A stretch of DNA of 64,000 nucleotides, taken from contig NZ_LT859959.1 in NCBI RefSeq assembly GCF_900176205.1, forward strand, positions 3,183,001-3,247,000, read 5' to 3'. This DNA is from Bradyrhizobium sp. ORS 285 (GTDB lineage Bacteria > Pseudomonadota > Alphaproteobacteria > Rhizobiales > Xanthobacteraceae). The notes beneath the pieces were generated by a model. The model searched no databases. It worked only from the letters and a program-made list of their open reading frames with translations, and was not told the origin of the DNA. The translations under genes and the position numbers were made by a program. This document shows positions 38,710 to 50,633 of this stretch, one piece after another; position 1 is the stretch's first letter; every line of letters starts with the position of its first letter.

Positions 38710-41421
38710 TCAGGCCGCATCGGAGCGGGCGCGCCGCCCGGACGAGCCGCCGGCGCGATGGCTGGCAAACAGGCTTCGCACCTCGGCCGCGGGCTTCGGA
38801 GGGCTGAACAGATAACCCTGCATCTCCGAGCAGCCGAGCCGCTTCAGCACCTGGCGCTGCGCCTCGGTCTCGACACCCTCGGCGGTCGTCGACATCTTGC
38901 GGATGGCGGCGATGTTGACCACCGCCTGCACGATGCTCGCGGACCCCTCCGACTCCGAGATGTCCTTCACGAAGCAGCGGTCGATCTTGATCTTGTCGAA
39001 CGGAATCCGCTGCAGATAGCTGAGGCTGGAATAGCCGGTGCCGAAATCGTCGAGCGCGATGCGCACGCCGAGCGCGCGCAGCTCGTGCAGAGTATCCAGC
39101 GCATCATCGTCGCGGATCAGCACGGCTTCGGTGATCTCGAGCTCCAGCCGCCGCGGCGACAGGCCGGACGCCGCGAGCGCATTGGCGACCTTGAGCGCCA
39201 GCGTGCCGCTCTTGAACTGCACCGGCGAGACGTTGACCGCCAGCCGGATCTCGTCGGGCCAGCTCGCAGCCTCCGCGCAGGCGACGTGGAGGACGCGCTC
39301 GCCGAGCTGGTTGATGAGGCCGGTCTCCTCGGCAATCGGAATGAACTCGGCCGGCGAGACGTTGCCGCGAGTCGGATGCTTCCAGCGCACCAGCGCCTCG
39401 CAGCCGACGATGCGATCGTCCTGCAGGCTGAGACAGGGCTGGTAGTAGACCTCGAGCTGATCGTCCGCGATCGCCTGGCGCAGGTCGACCTCGAGCTGAT
39501 GGCGGGCCTTGACCTGGGCGTCCATCTCCGGCTCGAAGAAGCGCCAGGTGCGGCGTCCCGCCGCCTTCGCGGCGTACATCGCGAGGTCGGCATTCTTCAT
39601 GATCTGGTCGAGATTGGTGCCGTGCTGGGGAATCAGCGCCACGCCGATCGAAGCATCGGCGGTCAACTGGTGGCCCAGGCAATCGCGGGGAGCGCGGATC
39701 GCGGCAAGCATGTCCTCGATCAGGCAGCTGACGTCCTCGCGGCTCTTGATCGTGGTCTGCACGACGGCGAACTCGTCGCCGCCCAGCCGCGCAACGAAGC
39801 CGGCACTCCCGACGCACGTCTGCAAGCTGGTCGCAACGGACTTCAAGAGCTCGTCACCGATCAGATGGCCGAGCGAGTCGTTGACGCCCTTGAACTCGTC
39901 GATGTCGATGTAATGCAACGCCATCTGCCGTCCCTCGGCGACAGCAGCCATTTCTTTCTTCAGGCGCTCGTGGAACAGGGTGCGGTTCGGCAGCTCGGTC
40001 AGCGCATCATAATGCGCCAGATGCGTGATCCGCTGCTCCGCCCGCCTGCGCTCGGTGATGTCTTCATGGGTGGCAAGCCAGCCGCTGCCCACGATCGGCT
40101 CGTTGACGATCTGGATCGACCGACCGTCTGGCGTCTCGATGATCTGCGACGTCTTGCAGCCGATGTCACGCAGCACGGCATTGGCGTATTCGCCATCGTC
40201 GCCCGTGAGCGATCCGCTGGCCTTGCGGTGAGCGATCAGCTGCCGGAACGTGCAACCCGGCTTCACGACGTCTGCGGAGAGGCCGTACATGTCGATATAG
40301 CGCTGGTTGCTGATGACGAGACGCTCGGATGCGTCGAACAGCAGCAGGCCCTGGGTCATGTTGTTGACGGCCTTGTCGAGCCGTTCCTTCTCCAGGGTCA
40401 GGCGGCGGCTGGACGCTTCGTGATCGCTGATCAGCCGGCGTACGACGACGGCCAGCATGCCGGCGATCAGCAGCACGGAGGTCACGCCGACGGCGATCAG
40501 GAAGCGCATCTGCTCGCGCCAATCGGTCAGCGCCGCCGCGACGGTCGTCGTTGCCGTGACGATCAACGGGTAGCTCGTAAGCCGGTGCGATGCGCCGACG
40601 CGCTGCTCGCCATCCACGGGGCTGCTGAAGATGCCGGTGGTGTTGCCGTCGCCGGCCAGAATCTGGCGGAAGATCGGTGCGGCGCGGTAGTTCTGGCTCA
40701 GCATGCCCTCGTGGTGAGGATGGCGGGCCAGCAAAGTCCCGTCGCGATGCATCATGGAGATCGCAGCCTCGGGGCCGAGCGCAACCGAGGCGAAGAAACG
40801 TTCGATGTTGATGGGCTCGAGACTGCGGCTGATGACGCCCAGGAACTGGCCGTTGGGACTGGTCACCTTCAGGGCGAAGACCGCGACAAAGGTGCCGCTG
40901 ACCCGGCCGAACACCGGTTCGATCAGCAGTTGCGGCGCGGTGGGATCGGACTTCAATCGCTGGAAAAAGGAGCGGTCGGAGATGTTGATCGGCGGCACTG
41001 GCCAGGACTTCGCGGAATTGATCAGGTTGCCGTCGGAATCGAAGATGTTCAGGCCGCCGAGATAAGACGTCGCGCTCAGCTTGCCAGTCAGCATGGCGTT
41101 GATGCTGGCGGTCCCCATCTGCTCCTTGAAGCGAGCGCTGGTGTCGATGCGGTTTTGCCGAACATAATTGGCGAGGTCGCGCTGGATGGCGCCGAGGTCC
41201 TCCATCTGCTGGTCGAAATGGCGCGCCAGGAGCAGCACCGTGTTCTCCAGCTCGCGGGTCGCGCTGTCGAGCGCGCGCTGCCGGAAACTGTCGGCCATGA
41301 TGGTCGCGCCGATCGCGATCGCCGCAATCAGCACGAGGCCTCCGCCGACCAGCCACCCGATCGGGCCACTGCGGTCGGTCGAACGTTGGAGGGCATTCCG
41401 GGGACTGGTGTTCGTCGTCAT
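38710..41421 (-). CDS. Cyclic-di-GMP signalling protein: sensor-PAS-GGDEF-EAL
   Basis: A 903-residue inner-membrane protein. Layout: membrane span (about 22-44), periplasmic dCache-like sensor (about 45-300), second span (about 303-325), short coiled linker, PAS domain (about 345-460), diguanylate cyclase domain with intact GGDEF near 545-550, and phosphodiesterase domain with EAL at about 675-677 and DDFGTGYSS. Both enzymatic signatures look intact, so it could make and break c-di-GMP, or use one domain for regulation. The periplasmic domain suggests a small-molecule signal. Monocistronic, in the accessory segment between moeA and moaC. ATG at 41421 chosen; an in-frame start 20 codons earlier is possible. 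Confidence 0.93.
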   Translation of the reverse strand: MTTNTSPRNALQRSTDRSGPIGWLVGGGLVLIAAIAIGATIMADSFRQRALDSATRELENTVLLLARHFDQQMEDLGAIQRDLANYVRQNRIDTSARFKEQMGTASINAMLTGKLSATSYLGGLNIFDSDGNLINSAKSWPVPPINISDRSFFQRLKSDPTAPQLLIEPVFGRVSGTFVAVFALKVTSPNGQFLGVISRSLEPINIERFFASVALGPEAAISMMHRDGTLLARHPHHEGMLSQNYRAAPIFRQILAGDGNTTGIFSSPVDGEQRVGASHRLTSYPLIVTATTTVAAALTDWREQMRFLIAVGVTSVLLIAGMLAVVVRRLISDHEASSRRLTLEKERLDKAVNNMTQGLLLFDASERLVISNQRYIDMYGLSADVVKPGCTFRQLIAHRKASGSLTGDDGEYANAVLRDIGCKTSQIIETPDGRSIQIVNEPIVGSGWLATHEDITERRRAEQRITHLAHYDALTELPNRTLFHERLKKEMAAVAEGRQMALHYIDIDEFKGVNDSLGHLIGDELLKSVATSLQTCVGSAGFVARLGGDEFAVVQTTIKSREDVSCLIEDMLAAIRAPRDCLGHQLTADASIGVALIPQHGTNLDQIMKNADLAMYAAKAAGRRTWRFFEPEMDAQVKARHQLEVDLRQAIADDQLEVYYQPCLSLQDDRIVGCEALVRWKHPTRGNVSPAEFIPIAEETGLINQLGERVLHVACAEAASWPDEIRLAVNVSPVQFKSGTLALKVANALAASGLSPRRLELEITEAVLIRDDDALDTLHELRALGVRIALDDFGTGYSSLSYLQRIPFDKIKIDRCFVKDISESEGSASIVQAVVNIAAIRKMSTTAEGVETEAQRQVLKRLGCSEMQGYLFSPPKPAAEVRSLFASHRAGGSSGRRARSDAA

Positions 41422-41570
41422 CGGTCCTGAATACGCTTGCGATGGGCGCTTCGGGATGGCCGTCCGACGTCCCTCCCACAACCATGGCTACATGTCGGCC
41501 ATGGAAGTGAGGTTAGGAAGTTGAGTTAGCGAACGATTAATTTGAAGTTGTATTTAGCTGGTAAATACCT

Positions 41571-42053
41571 TCAGGCGCGATAATGCCCGGACTTGCCGCC
41601 GATCTTCTCGGTCAGATGGATGCCTTCGATGCGCACGCCGCGCTCGGCGGCCTTGATCATGTCGTATATGGTCAGGCAGGCGACGGAGACGGCCGTGAGC
41701 GCCTCCATCTCGACGCCCGTAGGTCCCGTGACCTTGACGGTTGCGCTGACGACGCAGCCGGGCAGGGCGGCGTCCGGCGTGATGTCGACGGTGACCTTGG
41801 ACAGCGCCAGCGGGTGGCACAGCGGAATGAGGTCCGAGGTCCGCTTCGCGGCCATGATGCCGGCGATGCGCGCCGTGCCCAGCACGTCACCCTTCTTGGC
41901 ATTGCCGGAGACGATCAGCTCCAGCGTGGCCGGGCTCATCACGACGCGCCCCTCGGCCGTTGCGGTCCGTTCCGTCGCCGCCTTGTCGGAGACGTCGACC
42001 ATGCGGGCTTCGCCGCGCGCGTCGATGTGGGTGAGGGACGGCTTGTCGTTCAT
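41571..42053 (-). CDS. moaC: Cyclic pyranopterin monophosphate synthase
   Basis: A 160-residue enzyme that with MoaA converts GTP to cPMP, the first step of molybdenum cofactor synthesis. Signatures: [18 protein letters not shown] at the N-terminus, LIPLCHPL (catalytic His region), [20 protein letters not shown] and the GG(K/S) tail with [13 protein letters not shown]. It follows trpC by six bases, the trpD-trpC-moaC operon order of many alphaproteobacteria. Confidence 0.96.
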   Translation of the reverse strand: MNDKPSLTHIDARGEARMVDVSDKAATERTATAEGRVVMSPATLELIVSGNAKKGDVLGTARIAGIMAAKRTSDLIPLCHPLALSKVTVDITPDAALPGCVVSATVKVTGPTGVEMEALTAVSVACLTIYDMIKAAERGVRIEGIHLTEKIGGKSGHYRA

Positions 42054-42059
42054 GACCGG

Positions 42060-42878
42060 CTACTCGGCCGCGCTGGCAGAGGAGGAATCACGGGCGAGCA
42101 GGGCGCGCGTGGCCGCGGTCACGTCCGCCTGCCGCATCAAGCTCTCGCCGACCAGGAACGTCTGGATGTCGACACGCGCCAGACGCGCGAGATCCACGGA
42201 CGTGAAGATGCCGCTCTCGCCGACCAGCAGGCGGTCCTTCGGCACCAGCGGCGCCAGGGTTTCGGACGTGGCCAGCGTGGTCTCGAAGGTGCGCAGGTTG
42301 CGGTTGTTGATGCCGATCATCGGGGAGCGCAGCTTCAGCGCGCGATCGAGCTCGGCGCGATCGTGGATCTCGATCAGCACGTCCATGCCGTGGGCGAGCG
42401 CGGCCGCCTCGATATCGGCAGCGGCGGCATCATCGAGCGCTGCCATGATGATCAGGATGCAGTCGGCGCCATGCGCGCGCGCCTCGATCACCTGATAGGT
42501 GTCGAACATGAAGTCCTTGCGCAGCACGGGCAGGGCGGTCGCCGCGCGCGCTGCGACCATGAAGTCGAGATGGCCCTGGAACGACGGCGTATCGGTCAGC
42601 ACCGACAGGCAGGCCGCGCCGCCGGCCTCGTACGCCTTGGCGAGAACCGGCGGATCGAAATCGGCGCGGATCAGGCCCTTGGACGGGGAAGCCTTCTTGA
42701 TCTCGGCGATCAGCGCATAGTCGCCGGTCGCATGCTTGGCTCGGATGGCGTTGACGAAGCCGCGCGGCGGCCGGGCGTCACGCGTACGCGCCTCGAGCTC
42801 CGGCAGCGGGCACGCCCGCTTGGCGGCTGCTATCTCCTCGCGCTTATAGGTTTCGATCTTGGCCAGGATGTCGGACAT
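42060..42878 (-). CDS. trpC: Indole-3-glycerol phosphate synthase
   Basis: A 272-residue TIM-barrel enzyme closing the indole ring in tryptophan synthesis. Signatures: [21 protein letters not shown], the catalytic Lys in [11 protein letters not shown], and [16 protein letters not shown]. Monofunctional, not fused to trpF. It lies 15 bases after trpD and just before moaC. Confidence 0.96.
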   Translation of the reverse strand: MSDILAKIETYKREEIAAAKRACPLPELEARTRDARPPRGFVNAIRAKHATGDYALIAEIKKASPSKGLIRADFDPPVLAKAYEAGGAACLSVLTDTPSFQGHLDFMVAARAATALPVLRKDFMFDTYQVIEARAHGADCILIIMAALDDAAAADIEAAALAHGMDVLIEIHDRAELDRALKLRSPMIGINNRNLRTFETTLATSETLAPLVPKDRLLVGESGIFTSVDLARLARVDIQTFLVGESLMRQADVTAATRALLARDSSSASAAE

Positions 42879-42893
42879 GGCGCCCTCCAGGGA

Positions 42894-43910
42894 TCAGCTG
42901 TTGGAGATGGCGATCAACTGCTTCAACCGCGCGGCAGCTGCTCCGCTGTCGAGCGAGTCCTGACCGATCGCAACGCCTTCCTGAAGCGTCTTGGCGCGGC
43001 CCGCAACAACCAATGCCGCAGCCGCATTCAACACCGCGACATCGCGATAGGGGCTCGGCAGACCGTCCAGCACGCTCTGCAGCGCCACCGCATTGGCCGC
43101 GGCGTCGCCGCCCTTCAGCCCCTCGCTGCCGCACAGGCCGAGCCCGGCCTGCTCCGGCGAGATCTCGAAGGTACGGATGTGGCCGTTCTCCAATGCGGCG
43201 ACGAAGGTCGGGCCGGTCAGAGTGATTTCGTCGAGTCCGTCGGAGCCATGGACGACCCAGGCGGCTTCCGAGCCGAGGTTCTTCAGCACCTGGGCCAATG
43301 GCTCGACCCATTGTCTGGAGAAGACGCCGACCATCTGGCGCTTGACGCCGGCGGGGTTCGACAGCGGTCCGAGCAGGTTGAAGATGGTGCGGGTGGCGAG
43401 CTCGACCCGGGTCGGGCCGACGTTCTTCATCGCCGGATGGTGGGCGGGGGCGAACATGAAGCCGATACCAGCCTCGCGCACGCAACGTCCGACCTGATCG
43501 GGCTTGAGATCGATCTTCACGCCGAGCGCGGCGAGCACATCGGCGGCGCCGGAGCGCGACGACAGCGCGCGGTTGCCGTGCTTGGCGACCGGCACGCCGG
43601 CGCCGGCCACGATGAAGGAGGCGCAGGTCGAGACATTGACCGACCCGGAGCCGTCACCGCCGGTGCCGACGATGTCGACCGCACTGGCCGGTGCGTCGAC
43701 ACGCAGCATCTTGGCGCGCATCACGCTCACGGCACCGGTGATCTCTTCCACCGTCTCGCCGCGGACGCGCAGCGCCATCAGCAGCGCGCCCATCTGCGAC
43801 GGTGTGGCCTCACCCGACATCATCCTGTCGAAGGCGGATGCTGCCTCCTCGCGAGAGAGGGGCGCCCCTGTCGCCACCTTGCCAATGATCGACTTGAGAT
43901 CGTCCAGCAC
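42894..43910 (-). CDS. trpD: Anthranilate phosphoribosyltransferase
   Basis: A 338-residue enzyme transferring phosphoribose from PRPP to anthranilate. The PRPP-binding signature is [30 protein letters not shown] and [13 protein letters not shown] are also characteristic. It starts with GTG. No TrpG glutaminase is adjacent; in Rhizobiales it is fused to TrpE elsewhere. It follows ppiD by 21 bases. Confidence 0.96.
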   Translation of the reverse strand: MLDDLKSIIGKVATGAPLSREEAASAFDRMMSGEATPSQMGALLMALRVRGETVEEITGAVSVMRAKMLRVDAPASAVDIVGTGGDGSGSVNVSTCASFIVAGAGVPVAKHGNRALSSRSGAADVLAALGVKIDLKPDQVGRCVREAGIGFMFAPAHHPAMKNVGPTRVELATRTIFNLLGPLSNPAGVKRQMVGVFSRQWVEPLAQVLKNLGSEAAWVVHGSDGLDEITLTGPTFVAALENGHIRTFEISPEQAGLGLCGSEGLKGGDAAANAVALQSVLDGLPSPYRDVAVLNAAAALVVAGRAKTLQEGVAIGQDSLDSGAAAARLKQLIAISNS

Positions 43911-43931
43911 GCGCTTACCCCCAGCGATCGA

Positions 43932-45842
43932 TCATTGATTGCTGCCGCCGCCGACCACCTGGGCCACGGCAGCTTCGTTGATCGTGGTCCCGATGTCCTT
44001 CTCGAGCTTCAGGACATACGACGTACCCTGCTCGTCGGCCAGCGCGCGTTGCAGCTGGTCCTTGAGCTTCTTCACGTCTTCGGAAGCGAGGTCGACCTTG
44101 GGATCGACGATGTCGGTTACGCGGAAGACGATCCACTGCTTACCGCCATCGGCCTCGGTCTGGCCGACGCCGTCCTTCGCCGTGCGGAATGCTGCGGTGA
44201 TGGCTCCTGCCGGGACGCCCGGCAGGCTCGCATCGCGCTTGAATGCGGTTGCGTTCTCCAGCTTCACGCCGAGCGCAGTCGCCTCGTCCGCGAGCTTGCC
44301 GCCCTCGTTGAGCTTCTTGACCAGTTCGGTGGCCTTGGCGCGCAGCTTGGCGGCAACCTCATCATCGCGCCATTTGGCGGCGACCTGGTCCTTGACTTCG
44401 TCGAGCGTGCGATCGCGCGGCGGGGTGATGCCGAGCACCTCGAACCACACATAGCCGCCGCGGAACGAGATCGGCTCGTTGTCGACGCCGACATCGCTGT
44501 TGAAGGCCTGGGAGACGACGTCGAGGCCGAGCGGAATGTTCGGGACAGGCTGACCGTTGGGCTGTTTGCCAGAGCGATCCACCGCTTCGACCGTCACCGC
44601 ATTGAGGCCGAGCTTCTTGGCAGCCTCAGCGACGCTTGCTCCGCCGCCGCGCTCGTCCTCCATCTTGTCACGGAGATTGGCGACCTGCGCCTTGGCGCGA
44701 TCGGCGGCGATCTCCTTCTTGATGTCGGCGGCGACGCTCTCATAAGAGGGCTCCTGGCCCGGCTGGATCGCGCTCACCTTCACCAGCGCCACGTTGAACG
44801 CGCCCTTGACCGGCTGGCTGACCTCGCCGGTCGGCAGCGAGAAGGCGGTATCGGCCACGGCGGGATCGAGAATCGCCGACTTCGTCACCAGCCCGAGATC
44901 GAGGTCGGAGGGATTGAGGTTACGCTCCTTGGCGAGTTCGTCGAACGTGACCTCACCGGCGGCGATGCGGGCGCGCGCGGCCTGGGCTTCCTCCATGCTC
45001 GGGAACGTCATCTGCTGGACCTGGCGCTTCTCCGGCGTCCCCATCAGCGCCTTGCGCTGGTCGAACACCTTCCGCGCATCCTCGTCGGACACGTCGGTCG
45101 ACTTGCCGATCTCTTCGGGCGTCACCAGCACGAACGAGAGCTTGCGATACTCAGGTGCCTTGAACTGCGCCTTGTGCTCGTCGAAGTACGACGCGAGGAT
45201 CTCGGGCGAGGGGGCCTCGATGGTGCCGGCCTGCGCCGCGTCGAGCTTAATGTAGTCGATCGAGCGCTGCTCGTTCTGGAAACGACTGAGCGCGTCGAGC
45301 ATGAGGGTGGACGGCTCGAGCCCGGCCGCGATCGTGCCGGTGATCTGCCGCCGCAGCGACTGCCGGCGCTGGTCGGCCAGATAGCGCTGCTCGGTGAAGC
45401 CGAAATTGCGGATGATGGCCTGGAAGCGCTGCGGATCGAACGCGCCGTTCGGGCCCTTGAAGTTGGGATCGCTGAGGATCACGCGCATCGTCTCGGCATC
45501 CGACTGGCCGAGACCGAGCCGGCGGGCCTGCTCGTCGAGAGCCGCTTCCGCGATCGTCTGCTGCAGCACGGAGCGGTCGAGCCCGAACATGCGGGCCTGG
45601 TCCTGGGTCAACGGCCGGCCGATCTGGCGGCCGATCTGCTGCAGACGGTCGGTATAGATCTGGCGGAACTCGTTGATCGAGATCTCGGTGCGTCCCACGG
45701 TTGCAGCCGTCGACTGGCCGAAGCCGCGGAAGATGTCGGCGATGCCCCAGATGCCGAAGCTGACGATCAAAACGCCCATGACCACCGCCATGATGGTCTT
45801 GCCGAGCCAGTTTGATGAGGCCTTGCGTAATCCTCGAAGCAT
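43932..45842 (-). CDS. ppiD: Periplasmic folding chaperone / peptidylprolyl isomerase PpiD
   Basis: A 636-residue SurA/PpiD-type protein. One N-terminal membrane span (about 15-38: TIMAVVMGVLIVSFGIWGIA) anchors it to the inner membrane with the rest in the periplasm. A SurA_N-like chaperone region (about 45-200) comes first, a parvulin-type rotamase domain (about 265-365; FDELAKERNLNPSDLDLG) next, then a second chaperone region. PpiD works at the Sec exit site on emerging proteins. It probably heads a ppiD-trpD-trpC-moaC operon and is divergent from tpiA. Confidence 0.93.
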   Translation of the reverse strand: MLRGLRKASSNWLGKTIMAVVMGVLIVSFGIWGIADIFRGFGQSTAATVGRTEISINEFRQIYTDRLQQIGRQIGRPLTQDQARMFGLDRSVLQQTIAEAALDEQARRLGLGQSDAETMRVILSDPNFKGPNGAFDPQRFQAIIRNFGFTEQRYLADQRRQSLRRQITGTIAAGLEPSTLMLDALSRFQNEQRSIDYIKLDAAQAGTIEAPSPEILASYFDEHKAQFKAPEYRKLSFVLVTPEEIGKSTDVSDEDARKVFDQRKALMGTPEKRQVQQMTFPSMEEAQAARARIAAGEVTFDELAKERNLNPSDLDLGLVTKSAILDPAVADTAFSLPTGEVSQPVKGAFNVALVKVSAIQPGQEPSYESVAADIKKEIAADRAKAQVANLRDKMEDERGGGASVAEAAKKLGLNAVTVEAVDRSGKQPNGQPVPNIPLGLDVVSQAFNSDVGVDNEPISFRGGYVWFEVLGITPPRDRTLDEVKDQVAAKWRDDEVAAKLRAKATELVKKLNEGGKLADEATALGVKLENATAFKRDASLPGVPAGAITAAFRTAKDGVGQTEADGGKQWIVFRVTDIVDPKVDLASEDVKKLKDQLQRALADEQGTSYVLKLEKDIGTTINEAAVAQVVGGGSNQ

Positions 45843-46065
45843 GGGTCCAGTCTGTCTGCAGGAAAAAGGATGAAGGGGCCGCGCCTTGGAGCGGATTTAG
45901 CGGAAGGGCGTCACCGATTTGGAACGGCTTATAATGAGGCAGCCGCCCGGTCGCAACCTCGCGCCTGAGGCGGATTGAAGCGGTGGGAAGACCGTTCCCG
46001 CTCTGGTACTCCTGCAGGGGCTCTGCTAGCCGATCTCCTGTCACAACGCTTGCTGGAATCCTGCC

Positions 46066-46821
46066 ATGACCGACCGCATCCGCCCCCTGATTGCCGGCAA
46101 CTGGAAAATGAATGGCCTGAGGGCTTCGATCGCCGAGTTCGAGGCGATGCTGGCGGGCGCGGCCGAGGTCGCGGCGAAGGCCGATCTGCTGGTATGTCCG
46201 CCGGCGACCCTGGTGTCGGCCTTCACCGAGAAGGCGCGCGGCAACAAAGCGATCGCGGTCGGCGCGCAGGATTGCCACGCCAAGGCGTCGGGCGCCCATA
46301 CCGGTGATCTCTCGGCCGAGATGCTGGCCGACGCTGGCGCGAGCGCCATCATCGTTGGCCATTCCGAGCGCCGGGCCGATCATGGTGAAAGCGATATCGT
46401 GGTGCACCAGAAGACCGAGGCGGTGTGGCGCGCCGGGCTGGTGGCGATCGTCTGCGTCGGCGAGACCCAGCAGCAGCGCGACGCCGGGCAGACGCTGGAT
46501 ATCCTGCGCGGGCAGCTCAACCTCAGCCTTCCCGAGGGATCGCAGGCCGGCAATCTGGTCGTGGCCTATGAGCCGGTCTGGGCGATCGGCACCGGGCTGA
46601 CGCCGACCGCGAGGGATGTCGAGCAGATTCATGCCTTTATCCGGCAATTGCTGACCGATCGCTTCAAGGGGGAGGGCGCGAAGATGCGGATCCTCTATGG
46701 CGGTTCGGTGAAGCCCTCCAATGCCGCCGAGCTGATGGCAGTTGCGAACGTGAACGGCGCGCTGGTCGGCGGCGCCAGCCTGAAGGCTGCGGATTTTCTC
46801 GCGATTGCGAAGGGATGTTGA
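46066..46821 (+). CDS. tpiA: Triosephosphate isomerase
   Basis: A 251-residue TIM-barrel enzyme interconverting DHAP and glyceraldehyde-3-phosphate. Catalytic Lys in AGNWKMNG, His in [11 protein letters not shown] and Glu in [11 protein letters not shown]; phosphate loop [10 protein letters not shown]. Divergent from ppiD across a 223-base region in which I could not identify specific promoter boxes. Confidence 0.97.
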   Translation: MTDRIRPLIAGNWKMNGLRASIAEFEAMLAGAAEVAAKADLLVCPPATLVSAFTEKARGNKAIAVGAQDCHAKASGAHTGDLSAEMLADAGASAIIVGHSERRADHGESDIVVHQKTEAVWRAGLVAIVCVGETQQQRDAGQTLDILRGQLNLSLPEGSQAGNLVVAYEPVWAIGTGLTPTARDVEQIHAFIRQLLTDRFKGEGAKMRILYGGSVKPSNAAELMAVANVNGALVGGASLKAADFLAIAKGC

Positions 46822-46855
46822 AGCAGCTCTCGAACATCGCGCGAGGACCCGCGGT

Positions 46856-47383
46856 TCACGCTGCTCCTCCGACCCGCTTCCAGTAGATCATCGTCCCCGT
46901 GAGGCCGCCATGCGGCTTCACCGCGTAGTCCGGAATGATTCCGGACAACTGGAAACCGAGACCCTCATAGAGCCCCGAGGCGCCGCCGTCCTCGGCGGTG
47001 TCCAGCACCAGCATCGTCCGTCCATGCTGGCGAGCCAGGGCTTCGGCCGCGCGCAGCAGGGCGGTGGCGATCCCGCGCTTGCGATGGCTGACGCGCGTCA
47101 TCATCTTTGCGATCTCAGCACGATGCGGCTGGTTCGGCGGCAGCTTGAGCTGCAAGGTCACGGTTCCCACCACCGTTTCGCCGTCGAGCGCGCCGAGCAC
47201 GATCCGCTCGCCGCGCGCGGCGCTCGCCAACGACTCGCGCCAGAACGCGTCAGCATCGTCGGTGCCGAGCGGGTGCATGAAGCTGACCGAGCCGCCATTC
47301 GCGACCGTCTCGATCAACATCTCATTGAGCCCGGCGCGAATAGCCGGGGTGTCGGACAGCGCTGCAATTCGAATCGCGGACAT
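46856..47383 (-). CDS. GNAT-family N-acetyltransferase
   Basis: A 175-residue enzyme with the acetyl-CoA binding motif in MMTRVSHRKRGIATALLRAAE (R-K-R-G-I-A) and YEGLGFQLSG near the C-terminus. It resembles acetyltransferases of small amines or antibiotics, but the substrate is unknown. The ATG at 47383 is two bases beyond the regulator stop, so the two genes form a tight pair; a TTG two codons upstream is less likely. It converges with tpiA. Confidence 0.88.
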   Translation of the reverse strand: MSAIRIAALSDTPAIRAGLNEMLIETVANGGSVSFMHPLGTDDADAFWRESLASAARGERIVLGALDGETVVGTVTLQLKLPPNQPHRAEIAKMMTRVSHRKRGIATALLRAAEALARQHGRTMLVLDTAEDGGASGLYEGLGFQLSGIIPDYAVKPHGGLTGTMIYWKRVGGAA

Positions 47384-47385
47384 TC

Positions 47386-47952
47386 TCAACTCCGGGCAAG
47401 CGCCACCACATAGGTGCAGGGCGCGTCGGTCTCATTGGCGAAGGTGGTATCGATCGGCGGGCCGAAGCCGAGGCAGTCGCCGGGCCCAAGCTCATGGCGC
47501 TCGGCGCCTTCGATGATCGTCAGGCGTCCGCTCTGAACCCAGAGCAGTTGGCGGATGTGGATGTAGGACGAGGCCGGCAGGGTCACGCTGCGCCCGGCGG
47601 GCATCTCCACGGACACGAGCTCGACCGGATGGTCCGGGCGCAGGAACACCTGGCGCCTGAGATAGCCGGTGTCGGGGTCGCGCCAGACCGGCTGCTCGCT
47701 GGCCCTCGACACGCGCTCCGGCTGGGCTTCCGCGCGGAGCATCAGGCCCGCCAGCGTGAGCTCGAAGGCGCTCGCGAGCTTGACGAGCACCACGGCTGTC
47801 GGGCTCACTTCTGCCCGCTCGATCTTGCTGATCGTGGCCTTCGAGACTCCCGAGCGCTCGGCAAGATCGGCAAGGGACCAGCCGCGGCCGTCCCGTTCCA
47901 GCTGGAGACGCCGAGCGAGCCGCTGGCTGAAGTCGTCAATTATTTGATCCAT
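47386..47952 (-). CDS. XRE-family regulator with cupin domain
   Basis: A 188-residue transcription factor: an XRE helix-turn-helix (about 10-68; WSLADLAERSGVSKATISKIERAEVSPT) and a C-terminal cupin (about 100-186; LWVQSGRLTIIEGAERHELGPGDC). This architecture is typical of local regulators sensing a small metabolite. It is paired with, and probably controls, the acetyltransferase that follows it almost without a gap. Confidence 0.9.
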   Translation of the reverse strand: MDQIIDDFSQRLARRLQLERDGRGWSLADLAERSGVSKATISKIERAEVSPTAVVLVKLASAFELTLAGLMLRAEAQPERVSRASEQPVWRDPDTGYLRRQVFLRPDHPVELVSVEMPAGRSVTLPASSYIHIRQLLWVQSGRLTIIEGAERHELGPGDCLGFGPPIDTTFANETDAPCTYVVALARS

Positions 47953-48162
47953 TCGTCTCTATTAATGGATATGGGATCACCTTTCAAGAGCGACCGATGC
48001 TGTCCGTCTCCACGCTTGTGAGAAGCGCGGCTGCGATTATCTGCGGGGTGGCGTTGCCCGATTTGATCGTGTAACACCGCGCAAATTTCCGAATAGCCCG
48101 CGAAGCTCTCGCGATCCCGGCCCCCGGTCGGGGCCAGCGAGGGCTTGTGACGGAAGGTCACC

Positions 48163-48546
48163 ATGCAGACTGTCTTGATCGTCATCCACCTCATGATCGT
48201 CGCCGTCCTGATCGGCGCGGTGCTGTTGCAGAAGTCCGAAGGCGGCGGCCTTGGCATGGGCGGCGGCGCCGGCTTCATGTCGAGCCGCGGCACGGCAAAC
48301 CTGCTGACGCGCACCACGGCGATCCTGGCGGTCGGCTTCTTCATCACCAGCCTGCTGCTGACCTGGCTTGCCGGCCTCGAGCGCAAGCCCACGTCGATTC
48401 TCGGCACCGTGCCCGGCCAGACGCAGTCCGGCGGTGCGACGCCGGTGGCGCCGGGCAGCGGCGGCGTGCTCGACCAGCTGAAGAAGGCTGACGAGCAGCA
48501 GGCACCGGCGGCGCCGAGCGCTCCGTCCGCCCCGCAGTCGCAATAA
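48163..48546 (+). CDS. secG: Protein-export membrane protein SecG
   Basis: A 127-residue SecYEG subunit. Two membrane spans (about 2-22 and 52-72) enclose the conserved GGGLGMGGGAGFMSSRGTANLLTR-type cytoplasmic loop. The alanine/proline-rich C-terminal extension (QQAPAAPSAPSAPQSQ) is common in Rhizobiales. It precedes pyrG as in many alphaproteobacteria. Confidence 0.93.
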   Translation: MQTVLIVIHLMIVAVLIGAVLLQKSEGGGLGMGGGAGFMSSRGTANLLTRTTAILAVGFFITSLLLTWLAGLERKPTSILGTVPGQTQSGGATPVAPGSGGVLDQLKKADEQQAPAAPSAPSAPQSQ

Positions 48547-48558
48547 CGCGGGGAAGCC

Positions 48559-48586
48559 ATGCAGGAACGCAATTGGCGTCCTGCAT
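48559..48586. terminator. Hairpin after secG
   Basis: ATGCAGGA and TCCTGCAT pair perfectly; ACGC/GCGT extends the stem past a one-base bulge. It lies 13 bases after the stop with no T-tract, so termination is uncertain. Confidence 0.4.
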
Positions 48587-48707
48587 CAGGAGGCGGTCTC
48601 AAGTCTCTGAGGCCATTCATATTTTGACGTAACCCACAGGCCCGCGACAACGTTGCGGGCCGACCACGATTCGTTTTGGCGAATCGCACTAGCGGCATTA
48701 AAGGTAG

Positions 48708-50345
<1,638 letters not shown>

Positions 50346-50410
50346 GCCAGCTGCAACGGGCGAGAACAAGCTGCTCGCAGACAACGTGCACCGCCGATTT
50401 CCGCACTTAA

Positions 50411-50522
50411 CCCTCATGGTGAGGAGCGTCGCCCATGCGATGCGTCTCGAACCATGAGGCCAAGGTCCGGGGCCTCGCTCTTCGAGATGCGCGCCAAGGG
50501 GCGCGCTCCTCGGCGTGAGGGG
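50411..50522. repeat. Palindromic intergenic repeat (CCCTCATGGTGAGGAGCG family)
   Basis: CCCTCATGGTGAGGAGCG at the left faces CGCTCCTCGGCGTGAGGGG at the right, with CGTCTCGAACCATGAGG and CCTCGCTCTTCGAGATGCG inside. The pattern is a common Bradyrhizobium intergenic element. Confidence 0.75.
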
Positions 50523-50633
50523 CGAACATCGTTCCGGGCAGCGCGAAATGTAGTGGCCACTACGCCTTTGACGGCCGCAGCGATTGTTGCGACAACGCTC
50601 CTTGGTTGAGAAAAACAGATCAGGGAGGATCAG

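Noticed and set aside
41583..45815. 1410-codon plus-strand frame antisense to moaC-trpC-trpD-ppiD
   Set aside because: Spans four convincing genes on the other strand and shows no domain; long stop-free antisense frames are expected at this GC content.
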